DNA of 9,101 nt from Nitrospinota bacterium (lineage in GTDB: Bacteria; UBA8248; JACPRG01): the NCBI GenBank assembly GCA_030740135.1, contig JASLXW010000137.1, forward strand, positions 1 through 9,101, read 5' to 3'. This document shows positions 1-6,348 of this stretch, piece after piece; position 1 is the stretch's first letter, and each line of letters starts with the position of its first letter. A program made the translations under genes and the position numbers. The notes beneath the pieces were generated by a model. It saw only the letters and a program-made list of their open reading frames with translations. It was not told the DNA's origin and ran no database searches.

Positions 1-224
1 GTGCATTTGCCCTTGCCCCGCCAGAAGAAATGGACCTCTTCTTCTTTGTCGTGCATGTGATAAGGGATCTCGCTGCCTACGTCCACGTCCTGAACGCCGA
101 ACGACAGACGCTCGGATCCCACGCCGTCCGGGCTGACGACGATTCCCCAGCCCCGGGGGGCCGTTCCGCTCATCCGGAGAGGCTCCGCTTCGCCCGGACG
201 GAAAAAGAGCTTTTTCTGATTCAT
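1..224 (-). CDS. Cupin-domain protein (5' part, cut by window edge)
   Basis: Only the first 74 codons are present; the gene runs off the left edge without a stop. The visible part contains a complete cupin motif 1, G-x5-H-x-H-x4-E-x6-G, at residues G50, H56, H58, E63 and G70. The two histidines and the glutamate are the usual metal ligands of the first half of a cupin beta-barrel. Motif 2, with the remaining histidine, must lie outside the window. The ATG at 224 is chosen because a purine-rich ribosome site (AGAGGGG, complement of 234-240) lies 9 nt upstream. No signal peptide is visible, so it is probably cytoplasmic. Cupins include isomerases, dioxygenases and sugar- or ligand-binding proteins, and nothing here tells which. 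Fold assignment is fairly secure; function is unknown. Confidence 0.85.
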   Translation of the reverse strand, partial: MNQKKLFFRPGEAEPLRMSGTAPRGWGIVVSPDGVGSERLSFGVQDVDVGSEIPYHMHDKEEEVHFFWRGKGKC

Positions 225-486
225 GGCCGCACGCCCCTCTTATAGATTTTCGAATCTTCCCTTTTCGACGGGCCCCTCATTGTAAATCATCATTGTACGT
301 CATCGGCTTCTTGTCGGGATGAACGGGCCTCGCCTCCCGGCCCTCCGTGCGAAGGATTGACGCGGGGCCGCTGATTCGGGGAACAAACGGCCGGAGATGG
401 ATCACTAAATAGATGCCCGCTGTTCTCAAACGTGGTACGATTTTTGAAATCTCTTATTTCCTGAAATCCCTGAAGGGGACAGACTC
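225..486. promoter_or_regulatory. Divergent intergenic region between cupin and DUF4384 genes
   Basis: This 262-nt spacer separates two genes transcribed away from each other, so it must hold both promoters. Visible elements: a perfect hairpin AGATT-TTCG-AATCT at 244-257, inside the probable 5' leader of the cupin gene, and an exact 8-bp direct repeat TCATTGTA at 277-284 and 290-297 (13 bp start to start). Each copy reads TACAAT on the minus strand, so either could be a -10 box, or the pair could be an operator. No convincing -35 box is placed. The right half carries the sigma-54-like element listed separately. No small gene is evident. Confidence 0.4.
433..447 (+). promoter_or_regulatory. 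Possible sigma-54-type promoter upstream of the DUF4384 gene
   Basis: The sequence TGGTACG-ATTT-TTGA keeps the sigma-54 layout: the GG of the -24 element and the G of the -12 element have the spacing of TGGCACG-N4-TTGC. It departs at one base in the -24 box (T for C) and at the final C of the -12 box (A). The element ends 39 nt before the start codon at 487, a reasonable leader length. No upstream activator site was identified. One such match can arise by chance; treat as a candidate only. Confidence 0.3.
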
Positions 487-1452
487 ATGGGCCGTTTCGG
501 GACCGGGCGCCGTCAGGCGCTCTGGGTGTTATGGGCGGCGGCGGTTCTTCTCGGGCCTTCGGCCCTTTTCGGGCAGACGCCGGATTGGGTCAAGAAGGAA
601 CGCAAGAAAGAAGTCAGAAGCTCCGACATCAATTGGTACGACGCCAACGCTTATCGAGGCGAAGACGAGACCGATACGCAGGTTCGGGAGAAGGCGAAGA
701 CCAAGGCGCTGAGAATGGCCGCTGAAAGGATGCAGGTGTTCGTCGAAAGCAAAACCGTTCTGAAAAACGAGCTGGTTGAGAAATCGCAGGTCAGGACCTC
801 GACGGGTCTGATCGGGATGCGAATCCTCAAGCGTAAAGCCTGCGCGTACGACGACCCCAATCAGCCCCGCCGAACCCACTGCCGATTTCAGATCGAGGTC
901 TACTTCGTCTCGAAGCCCAAGCGGTGGGCACAGGACCTGAATGACCCCAACGCCCGCCTGACGGTCCGTTTTTCCTCGGACAAGCGGGTCTACCGCAAGG
1001 GCGAAGAGATCGTCCTGCGCGTCGTGGCCAACAAGCCGGCGCACGTCCGGATCGTCACCGTCAATCCGGATGGGAAGGTGATTCAGTTGTTTCCCAACCA
1101 GTACCGAAGGGACAATTTCCTCCGGGAGGGGAGAAAGAAATACCGAATCCCCGACGAACAATATGACCGCTACCGGCTTCAGGTGACCCATCCCCCGTAC
1201 GGCCGGGAGCGGTTTGTCTTGTACGCGAGCACGGAAAAGCTTCCCGATATTTCACTCACCCTTCTCGCCCAAGGGCTCGGGCGCTACGGTGGAACGCGGG
1301 ACGAACTGGACATCAAGACGCGGGACGTCGGGATTGTCCCCGCACCCGCCCCCACGGCGCCGCGCCCGGGAGCGGCGGCGGGGCCGGGGGGGCCGGCCGG
1401 CGGACCGGCGGAGTTCTTCGAATCGGAGATCGAAGTCGAGACGCGCCCATGA
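487..1452 (+). CDS. Exported LPP20/FlgT-like plus DUF4384 domain protein
   Basis: A 321-residue protein. Residues 8-29 form a Sec signal peptide: arginines, then a hydrophobic stretch, with cleavage likely near residue 29-30. Residues about 60-142 contain an Ala/Lys-rich helix and a 'TSTGLIG' strand region resembling the LPP20/FlgT-like fold. Residues about 157-248 match DUF4384: a 'Y-x-x-G-E' strand near 169-173, 'V-x-x-DGK-x-x-x-LFPN' at 192-204 and an 'IP' turn at 221-222. The tail (284-308) is low-complexity Pro/Ala/Gly, then acidic. DUF4384 is commonly fused to or encoded near caspase-like C14 domains, and such a gene lies at 3668-5212. The start is supported by AAGGGG at 473-478, 8 nt upstream. 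Predicted to be periplasmic or surface-associated. Molecular function is unknown; a role as sensor or scaffold for the caspase is inference. Confidence 0.85.
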   Translation: MGRFGTGRRQALWVLWAAAVLLGPSALFGQTPDWVKKERKKEVRSSDINWYDANAYRGEDETDTQVREKAKTKALRMAAERMQVFVESKTVLKNELVEKSQVRTSTGLIGMRILKRKACAYDDPNQPRRTHCRFQIEVYFVSKPKRWAQDLNDPNARLTVRFSSDKRVYRKGEEIVLRVVANKPAHVRIVTVNPDGKVIQLFPNQYRRDNFLREGRKKYRIPDEQYDRYRLQVTHPPYGRERFVLYASTEKLPDISLTLLAQGLGRYGGTRDELDIKTRDVGIVPAPAPTAPRPGAAAGPGGPAGGPAEFFESEIEVETRP

Positions 1453-1553
1453 TGAAATCCGCGGAATATTTTCGGGGTTGATTTGTTCTTCAAGTGAGAG
1501 CAGATTGCACTTGAATTCACAAGCGGCGGGAACCTTGCGCACCGAGCGGGAAA

Positions 1554-2345
1554 ATGGACTTCGAAGCGTTTAAAAGAAGCGTCAATTTATACCTGGACGG
1601 GGAGTTGGATTCCGCCTCCACGGTGGAGTTCGAGAAATGGGTCGAGACCGATCCCCGGTGCGGTGCGATCCTGGAGCGGGAGGAGAAATTGCGCCTTTTG
1701 ATCCGCGAGGAGCTTTCCAAGGACAAAGCGCCCGACACGCTGCGGGCGGGCGTCCTGAGAGACATCCGGCGAAACGACCGGGCCTCGGCGAAGACCCATT
1801 TCACCGGATGGCGGGCGGCCGCGGCCGTCCTCCTGGCGGTTCTGATCGGCGGCGGGTTCTACTTCCGATACGATAACCGGGACCTGACGAGAATCGTCGA
1901 AGGCTCTATCCGAAGCCACAGAATCTACAGCCGGGGGGGCGACCTCATAGACTTCCGGGCCGCGGACGAGCGGGCGCTCTTGCCCAAGATGCAGGAGCGA
2001 GTCCGGTTCGCGATGGCCCTTCCTTCCCTCACCCGAAACGACCTGGAGATGGTGGGGGGCCCCGTCTGCGTCCTGATAGACCGCCAGGCGGCCCTGACTT
2101 TCTACCGGAAGGGCGACAACCGGCTATCGCTGTTCACCCTGGATAAACGGAACGTCCGGCTGCCCAACTGGGGCGGAAAAGAGATCGACGGCCGGGTGGT
2201 CCATTTCCTTGAATCGGGCAATTACCGGGTCGCGGTCTGGAAAGACGGCAAATGCGTCTACTCCCTCGTGGCGCGGTTGGAAGAGCGGGATTTGAGTAAG
2301 TATCTCGCGGCGGGGTTCAAAGAGGTCGTCACGCGGTCGAATTAG
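1554..2345 (+). CDS. Membrane anti-sigma-like protein with degenerate zinc site
   Basis: A 263-residue, single-pass membrane protein. Residues 1-55 resemble the N-terminal anti-sigma domain of the RsiW/ZAS type, including the 'YLDGELDS' turn at 13-20. The H-x3-C-x2-C zinc motif is degraded: W29 and D33 stand where His and the first Cys are expected, and only C36 remains. Residues 86-104 form one transmembrane helix, predicted to place the N-terminus in the cytoplasm. Residues 105-263 form an extracytoplasmic domain with the pattern seen in such anti-sigma proteins: 'MALPSL', 'VGGPVCVLIDRQAALTFY' and 'RLSLFTL' (about 154-195). It lies 101 nt after the DUF4384 gene on the same strand and converges with a sigma/zf-HC2 pair. 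The ribosome site is weak (GGGA close to ATG). Likely partner is the sigma factor at 2874-3476, but that is inference. Confidence 0.75.
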   Translation: MDFEAFKRSVNLYLDGELDSASTVEFEKWVETDPRCGAILEREEKLRLLIREELSKDKAPDTLRAGVLRDIRRNDRASAKTHFTGWRAAAAVLLAVLIGGGFYFRYDNRDLTRIVEGSIRSHRIYSRGGDLIDFRAADERALLPKMQERVRFAMALPSLTRNDLEMVGGPVCVLIDRQAALTFYRKGDNRLSLFTLDKRNVRLPNWGGKEIDGRVVHFLESGNYRVAVWKDGKCVYSLVARLEERDLSKYLAAGFKEVVTRSN

Positions 2346-2510
2346 CCTCAATCCATCAAGATTTCCTGCTGCTTTTCTGCCTGTCCCTTCCCGGAAAAAA
2401 ATCTCCTCGGCCCTGATATTGCGGAAGACCCGAACCGTGCGCCATCGCGGATCGAGCGGATGCGCGTGTCTTCTTGGTGAGCGAACGGGGGGGAGGGGGG
2501 AGGGGGACCG
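2346..2510. other. Convergent intergenic spacer with G-rich tract
   Basis: This spacer lies between two converging genes. I see no canonical hairpin-plus-T-run terminator in either direction. The notable element is a purine tract G7-A-G6-A-G5 at 2487-2506. On the plus strand it could fold as a G-quadruplex. In the minus-strand transcript it reads as a C-rich, G-poor segment directly after the zf-HC2 stop codon, as expected of a Rho-loading site. Confidence 0.45.
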
Positions 2511-2819
2511 TCAGTCGGGCGGTGGCGCCCCGAGATGCCGTTTCGCCTCCTTGTACTCCCGGCGGATCGTCGCCATGAGGTCCTGGGCGAAATCCTGGGG
2601 GACCTCCCGGCAGAGGTCTTTCGTCTTCTCCAGGGAGCGGAACAGGTTCCGGCACGGAGGGCAGTCTTCCACGTGCCGCTGCATCCTCGCCATCATCTCG
2701 GGGTCCAGCTCGCTGTCCATGAACTCCGAGAGCACGGGAAAGGCGTCGCCGCACTTGACCCACCAGCGGCGTCGTCTTGAAGGAACGATTTTATCCAGCA
2801 TATGCCTGATCACACCCAC
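2511..2819 (-). CDS. zf-HC2 zinc anti-sigma factor (soluble)
   Basis: A 102-residue protein with an intact zinc anti-sigma motif H49-x3-C53-x2-C56. C23, 26 residues before H49, could be a fourth ligand. The 'FMDSELD' turn at 33-39 is typical of the family. No transmembrane helix follows, so this is a cytoplasmic anti-sigma of the RsrA/ChrR-like type, possibly redox- or metal-responsive (inference). It follows the ECF sigma gene on the same strand, the usual sigma then anti-sigma order. The GTG at 2819 has GAGG 8 nt upstream. A stronger start may be the ATG at 2857 with AAGGGGA just upstream, only 17 nt past the sigma stop. It reads in a different frame and would join this protein if the G7 run (C7 on the plus strand, 2837-2843) had one more base. 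Confidence 0.85.
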   Translation of the reverse strand: MGVIRHMLDKIVPSRRRRWWVKCGDAFPVLSEFMDSELDPEMMARMQRHVEDCPPCRNLFRSLEKTKDLCREVPQDFAQDLMATIRREYKEAKRHLGAPPPD

Positions 2820-2873
2820 GGCGCGGACCTCGCTTTCCCCCCCGCGGATTTTATCATCCCTGTCCCCTTAGAT

Positions 2874-3476
2874 TCATGAGGACGTGCGTCTTTCAAGCTC
2901 TTCGCGGACAAACAGCCGCGCCCGATGAAGCCGCGATTTTACGGCGGCGACGGACAGGCCGAGCATCTCCCCGGTCTCGTTCGCCAGAGTGGCCCTCCAC
3001 GTCCCGAAGGACCAAAACCGTCCTGTACTCCTCGGGCAGCTTGGCGATCGCGGCCTCCAGCAGCGTGCGGCCTTCCTTTTCCTCGAAAACCTCCTCGGGC
3101 CTCGGCGGCCGAACGTTAAAGCCCTCCAGCGTCGAAAGCTGAAACTGCTCCAAGGTCAGGTCGTCCAAGGGCGCGGCTTGAGGCCCCTTTCGCCTCTGGA
3201 GGAACGTGTTGACCGCGATCCGGTGCAGCCACGTCCCGCGACGGCGGAATCGCCCCGAAACGTTCCAAGGCTGCGAAACGCCTTGAGAAACGTGTCCTGG
3301 AGAACGTCGCGCGTTTCGTCCTTGTCCCAGGACATCCGGTAAACGACGTTGTAGAGCCGGTCCTGGTAGTGGAGGACGAACTCCTCGAACGCCTCGACCT
3401 CTCCCTTGCGAAACCGGGCGAGGGCGTCCCGCTCCCAGCCCGACTCCTTTTCCACCGCCACCGTCTCAGATCCCAT
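2874..3476 (-). CDS. ECF-type RNA polymerase sigma factor (two frameshifts)
   Basis: The sequence clearly encodes an ECF sigma-70 factor of about 200 residues, but in three pieces. Starting at ATG 3476, region 2 is intact: 'FRKGEVEAFEEFV', 'DVLQDTFLKAF' and 'FRGDS' (residues 22-77). Near 3229-3240 the frame must change to continue with 'TWLHRIAVNTFLQRR' and region 4.1 'LPEEYRTVLVLRDVEG'. Near 2988-2995 it must change back for the helix-turn-helix 'TGEMLGLSVAAVKSRLHRAR' and the TGA at 2874. The two shifts cancel, so the outer pieces share one frame. The simplest account is one base missing at a GGG run and one extra C later. Directly downstream is its probable anti-sigma partner. The ribosome site before 3476 is weak. 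Identity is firm; whether the gene is functional depends on whether the indels are real. Confidence 0.85.
2988..2995 (-). other. Frameshift site 2 in the ECF sigma gene
   Basis: On the minus strand GTG GAG GGC C ACT CTG: removing one C gives 'RDVEGTLANETGEMLGLS', with exactly the usual spacing between region 4.1 and the helix-turn-helix. The shift is opposite in sign to site 1 and returns the gene to its original frame. Confidence 0.7.
3229..3240 (-). other. Frameshift site 1 in the ECF sigma gene
   Basis: Read on the minus strand, GTC GCG GGA CGT is followed by TGG CTG CAC in another frame, which restores the conserved 'TWLHRIAVN' segment. One more G in the GGG run (complement of 3235-3237), or two fewer bases, repairs the frame. 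Confidence 0.7.
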
Positions 3477-3543
3477 GCCGCTATTCTACCCCAACACAGC
3501 ATCCGAGGGCGCCGGGAAGCCTCCACAACGGATTAGAGCACTC

Positions 3544-3574
3544 TTTATGAAAAAAGGATTCAGCCGCTGTGAAA
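3544..3574 (-). promoter_or_regulatory. Weak sigma-70-like promoter candidate for the sigma/anti-sigma pair
   Basis: On the minus strand, TTCACA (complement of 3569-3574, one mismatch to TTGACA) lies near CATAAA (complement of 3544-3549) with about 19 nt between, longer than ideal. It is about 70 nt upstream of ATG 3476. The surrounding spacer 3477-3667 is markedly AT-richer than the genes. A TAGAAT sequence just before the start codon is another weak possibility. Confidence 0.22.
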
Positions 3575-3645
3575 AGAAATTGCGCGGGGGGGGATGGGGG
3601 AAAAGATTAAAAATAGATCTGTCCCATTTTTGCTTTTTGTATTGA

Positions 3646-3667
3646 GGGCCGGTAAGGAGCCCGGCCC
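3646..3667 (-). terminator. Hairpin immediately after the caspase gene
   Basis: A perfect 7-bp GC stem, GGGCCGG (3646-3652) paired with CCGGCCC (3661-3667), encloses an 8-nt loop and directly follows the caspase stop codon (3668-3670). In the minus-strand transcript no U-run follows, so it is not a textbook intrinsic terminator. A C-rich stretch further on (3586-3600, C on the minus strand) could support Rho-dependent ending, with the hairpin protecting the mRNA 3' end. Confidence 0.45.
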
Positions 3668-5212
3668 CTACATCGGCTTATCGGCTTCCGGGCGCTTTCG
3701 CTCTTCCTCACGCCTCTTCCTCTCGGCCCGCTCCACGGCTTCCCGCAAATCCCTTATCGCCGGGTCCTCGGGTGTGATCCGCCGGGCCTTTTCCAGATAC
3801 GCCCGCGCCCGGTGAAGGTCGCCCGCCCTTAGCCTGGCCCGGGCCCAGCCCAGATACATCCCGGCGATCTTCCCCAGACGCTTCGCGACCTCGGGGTGGC
3901 TCGGCCGCAGGACGTTGGCCGCCATGAGGAGCTGGTAGGCGTTCCCCCCCTTCGGCGTGGTCAAGCGCTTGAGGGCGATGAGGGCGTCCGCCTTGGCCAG
4001 AAGCGCGCTGAACTTGTCGGCGGGAAGCGGGACGGGGGGGGCGGGGGCCGGAGGTTTTACCGGAGAACCGGGACGCCCGCCGGGCGATCCCGCCCGTCCG
4101 GGGGCGAGGCGGGCCGTCACGCCCGCCAGGGCCAGCCGGTACGCGCCGGGCATCAGCCGTCCGTCCGCAAGCTGCCGGACGAGGGGGAGCAGGAGCGCGC
4201 CGCGCTTTCCTCCGATCTCGCCGTCCAGGACCCCGACGGCCTCCTCGAACTCAACGCCCGTGATCCGCTTGTCCCGGAGGAGCCGCGTGAGCGCCTCGCG
4301 GCGGACCCTCTCCCGCTCGAGGGCGGCCGGGTTCAGGCTGAGGAGGAAGCCCGCCGAGAACGAGCCGATGATCCGGGGCTCCTGCGTGTTGTTCCGCCGC
4401 CGAGCCTCGTCGGTGACCTTCCGGCGGAGATGCGCCCAAACCTCCTCGATCTCCACGGCGCCGTCGCCGTTCCGGTCGGCCTTTCCCCTCAGGGCTTCCA
4501 GCAGGAAGTACGTGAAGATCCCGTGACCGAAATCCTCCGATTCCAGGGAGAGCTGCTTTCCGTCGCTGGCCGTGATGGTCACTCTCCCGGTCCCCTGATA
4601 GTTCGTGAAAAAATCCTGGTCGAACAGGGCCTTGGGGGCGTCCCGCTTCTCGACGATGGCGGCCGAGTAACAGGAATCCAGGAAAGAGGCCAGCCGCTTC
4701 GCCTTGATGCGTTCGAGGCGGCCGGTGATGTAGCGGTTCTCCACCGCCGTGGAGGCGATGTCGTCGATGTCGGCGTCGTAACTGACCCAGAACGTCTCGC
4801 CCCCCTCGGGCGCGCCGTGGCCGGAGTAGTAGACGACGACGGTGTCGTCCTCTCCCGATTCCCGAACGAGCCAGTTGAGCCCCTTGCGGATGTTGACGAG
4901 TGTCGCCCGCTCATCCAGAAGGAGCCGCACGTTCCCTTTCGGGAACCGGCCGTGACGGGGGTCGGTCAGGACGTCATACATCGCCCGGGCGTCGGCGACG
5001 GTGTACCGGAGCGGGGGAATGCGCCGGTCCCGATACCGGCCGATCCCGATGATGAGGGCGTACCGCTTGCCCTCCGCCAGTTTGGATTGGAGCCGCGGCG
5101 TGACGGAGATCGACTTCGTGGCCGCGAGCGAAAGACCCCGCCCGCCCGGCGCGAGAAGAACGGGAAAAAGTGTGAAGAAGAGGACTGCAACGAGGAATGA
5201 TCGCCGCGACAA
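3668..5212 (-). CDS. Exported caspase-family (C14) protease with EF-hand loop and TPR-like tail
   Basis: From a TTG start at 5212 this is 514 residues. The TTG is preferred because GGAGG (complement of 5222-5226) lies 9 nt upstream and translation then begins with a signal peptide; longer in-frame extension gives only Pro/Ser-rich sequence. Residues 2-7 'SRRSFL' plus a hydrophobic stretch resemble a Tat or Sec signal, with cleavage likely near residue 30. The caspase-like domain spans about 50-290: 'YALIIGIGRYRD', catalytic His132 in 'YYSGHG' and catalytic Cys181 in 'FLDSCYSA'. Within it, residues 246-257 form an EF-hand calcium loop (D246, N248, D250, E254, E257). After a Pro/Gly linker (about 370-398), residues 440-500 form TPR-like helices ending in a charged coiled coil. 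C14 members cleave after basic or acidic residues, and calcium activation is known in some. Substrate unknown. Likely works with the DUF4384 protein at 487-1452 (inference). Confidence 0.9.
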   Translation of the reverse strand: MSRRSFLVAVLFFTLFPVLLAPGGRGLSLAATKSISVTPRLQSKLAEGKRYALIIGIGRYRDRRIPPLRYTVADARAMYDVLTDPRHGRFPKGNVRLLLDERATLVNIRKGLNWLVRESGEDDTVVVYYSGHGAPEGGETFWVSYDADIDDIASTAVENRYITGRLERIKAKRLASFLDSCYSAAIVEKRDAPKALFDQDFFTNYQGTGRVTITASDGKQLSLESEDFGHGIFTYFLLEALRGKADRNGDGAVEIEEVWAHLRRKVTDEARRRNNTQEPRIIGSFSAGFLLSLNPAALERERVRREALTRLLRDKRITGVEFEEAVGVLDGEIGGKRGALLLPLVRQLADGRLMPGAYRLALAGVTARLAPGRAGSPGGRPGSPVKPPAPAPPVPLPADKFSALLAKADALIALKRLTTPKGGNAYQLLMAANVLRPSHPEVAKRLGKIAGMYLGWARARLRAGDLHRARAYLEKARRITPEDPAIRDLREAVERAERKRREEERKRPEADKPM

Positions 5213-5308
5213 GGCGCTGTTCCTCCGGGAGGGGAGGGGGGGCTCGAGTCCCGGGCTCGGCGAAGAGGACGGCTTCAGGACGGCTCGGGAGCCTGATTCA
5301 TAGAGGGG

Positions 5309-5314
5309 ATTATA
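5309..5314 (-). promoter_or_regulatory. Candidate -10 box (TATAAT) for the caspase gene
   Basis: The minus strand reads a perfect TATAAT, 96 nt upstream of the TTG start at 5212, in an AT-rich patch within otherwise GC-rich DNA. No good -35 hexamer is seen at 16-18 nt upstream (TTCCTC is the best in place), so an activator or another sigma factor may be needed. Confidence 0.4.
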
Positions 5315-5468
5315 AAAGATCCCCCTTGAAAGAGGAACCGGCGGCGGAGAAGCGGGGGGAGGGGGACCTCGCGGAGCTCGAACGCCCCGGGGCCGGTGAG
5401 AACGAGGGCGTCCATCTCGGAAGGCAGGGTTGCGGTCGGCAAGAGAACCTCTTGATTGAGCGGGGAAC

Positions 5469-5503
5469 AAAAAGCGCCGGGCGCCTCAATCGGCGCGGCC
5501 GAT
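5469..5503 (-). terminator. Terminator-like hairpins after the membrane-gene pair
   Basis: In the minus-strand direction, ATCGGC-CGC-GCCGAT (complement of 5489-5503) forms a perfect 6-bp hairpin. It is followed by a GC-rich inverted sequence GCGCCCGGCGC and then TTTTT (complement of 5469-5473). It starts 23 nt after the stop codon at 5526. The second hairpin has a short loop, but GC stem plus T5 fits an intrinsic terminator. Confidence 0.5.
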
Positions 5504-5525
5504 TCCGTGAGGGAACGGGTTCACC

Positions 5526-5840
5526 TCAATACCCCCGGACCAGATAGTAGACGGCCGCCGACAGGCCCAGTACGCTCAGACCCGCCGAAACCGACACGGG
5601 CATGGAAGCGACCTCGGGCCAGACGCGCCACGCCAGCGAGGCCAACATCGCCCCGACCAGATAGACCCAAAGGGTGAGCAGGGTCCGGAACAGGGCCCGC
5701 AGAACGCCGGGAGGCGGGGGCATGTCTTCAGCGCCGTACCGGACGGCCAAGCGCCTGAATCCGAAGTGGCCCACCCAGGCCGACAGGCCCATTCCCGCCA
5801 AAGAGAGTCCCGTGAAACAAACGGTCAAATAGGGGTTCAA
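5526..5840 (-). CDS. Small integral membrane protein, three predicted TM helices
   Basis: A 104-residue protein with hydrophobic helices at about 6-23, 53-71 and 82-100. Between the first two is a short basic/proline loop (residues 28-44, 'PPPP' at 41-44). The start is TTG at 5840, supported by GGAG (complement of 5847-5850) 6 nt upstream. It follows the 159-residue membrane protein with only 28 nt between and is probably cotranscribed. I recognise no family and no catalytic motif. G24-H25 and W22 at the end of helix 1 are the only polar or aromatic residues of note. Function unknown; it may pair with its neighbour in the membrane. Confidence 0.7.
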   Translation of the reverse strand: MNPYLTVCFTGLSLAGMGLSAWVGHFGFRRLAVRYGAEDMPPPPGVLRALFRTLLTLWVYLVGAMLASLAWRVWPEVASMPVSVSAGLSVLGLSAAVYYLVRGY

Positions 5841-5868
5841 TCTTTGCTCCCGCCGGAGGGGGCGACGC

Positions 5869-6348
5869 TCAAAACCGAAACACCCCGGAAAGGATGATGA
5901 TCACCGTCATGACCTCGTTGAAAAAACCGAACGGCTTTCGCCGCTCCACCAGGGCGCGGACCGCCTCGGAGACCGGCGGGCCGGAGACCGACGCCAGCTC
6001 CCGCCCCAGGAGCCGCATGATGAACAGCAGGTGCGACGTGTTCAGGATCATCGCGAAAAAGGCCACATGCTTGATGGTGAGCCAGGTCGTCCCGAAAAAC
6101 CCGTACCCGCTGAGAATGGACATCGCCAGGCCGCTCGACAGGAGCAACACCAGCCCCCAGACGGCCATTACGAGGACGCGGAAGAGCATGCGGCTGTTGG
6201 CCAGCTCCTCGGCCCCCCCCTCCTCTTCGCCGGCCTCCCGGGCGGTCTGTATCCGGGCGCTCAACAGGTAGGTCACGGCGTGAAAGCCGATGTAAAGACC
6301 CAGACCGATCAGGTGGAAGAAGAGAAGACCCTTTTGCACCCAGTACAT
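5869..6348 (-). CDS. Integral membrane protein, four predicted TM helices (CopD/DUF2269-like pattern)
   Basis: A 159-residue protein with helices at about 7-29, 57-79, 90-112 and 142-158, and an acidic cytoplasmic or periplasmic loop (residues 37-49, rich in Glu/Gly). Helix 1 carries 'FFHLIGLGLYIGFH' and helix 3 begins 'IKHVAFF' with a second His at 106. Paired membrane histidines and the 'HLIGL..YIG' pattern recall small four-helix proteins of the CopD/DUF2269 kind, but I cannot assign a family firmly. ATG at 6348 has GGGGA 7 nt upstream (complement of 6356-6360). It lies 173 nt downstream of the epimerase gene on the same strand and 28 nt upstream of another membrane gene. A link to RiPP export or to heme/metal binding is speculation. 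Confidence 0.75.
   Translation of the reverse strand: MYWVQKGLLFFHLIGLGLYIGFHAVTYLLSARIQTAREAGEEEGGAEELANSRMLFRVLVMAVWGLVLLLSSGLAMSILSGYGFFGTTWLTIKHVAFFAMILNTSHLLFIMRLLGRELASVSGPPVSEAVRALVERRKPFGFFNEVMTVIIILSGVFRF

Larger units (their letters stand above)
5213..5525. other. Spacer between membrane-gene pair and caspase gene
   Basis: This 313-nt stretch holds no convincing gene. Reading minus-strand-wise it contains a terminator-like structure for the membrane genes (5469-5503), then a C-rich segment (complement of 5356-5368), then the caspase promoter candidate (5309-5314) and leader. The leader carries another G-rich plus-strand tract at 5227-5242 (G3-A-G4-A-G7) just upstream of the caspase ribosome site. 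Confidence 0.5.

Noticed and set aside
529..1191. A 220-codon minus-strand frame opposite the DUF4384 gene
   Set aside because: Shadow of a gene with signal peptide and domain matches on the plus strand; no supporting ribosome site or domain.
2419..2871. Plus-strand frame opposite the zf-HC2 gene
   Set aside because: The minus strand has the intact H-x3-C-x2-C motif and operon position; the plus frame has no recognisable feature.
3896..5200. A 434-codon plus-strand reading frame opposite the caspase gene
   Set aside because: It is the antisense shadow of a GC-rich gene: the opposite strand has catalytic motifs, signal peptide and ribosome site, while this frame gives Arg/Gly/Pro-rich sequence without recognisable domains.
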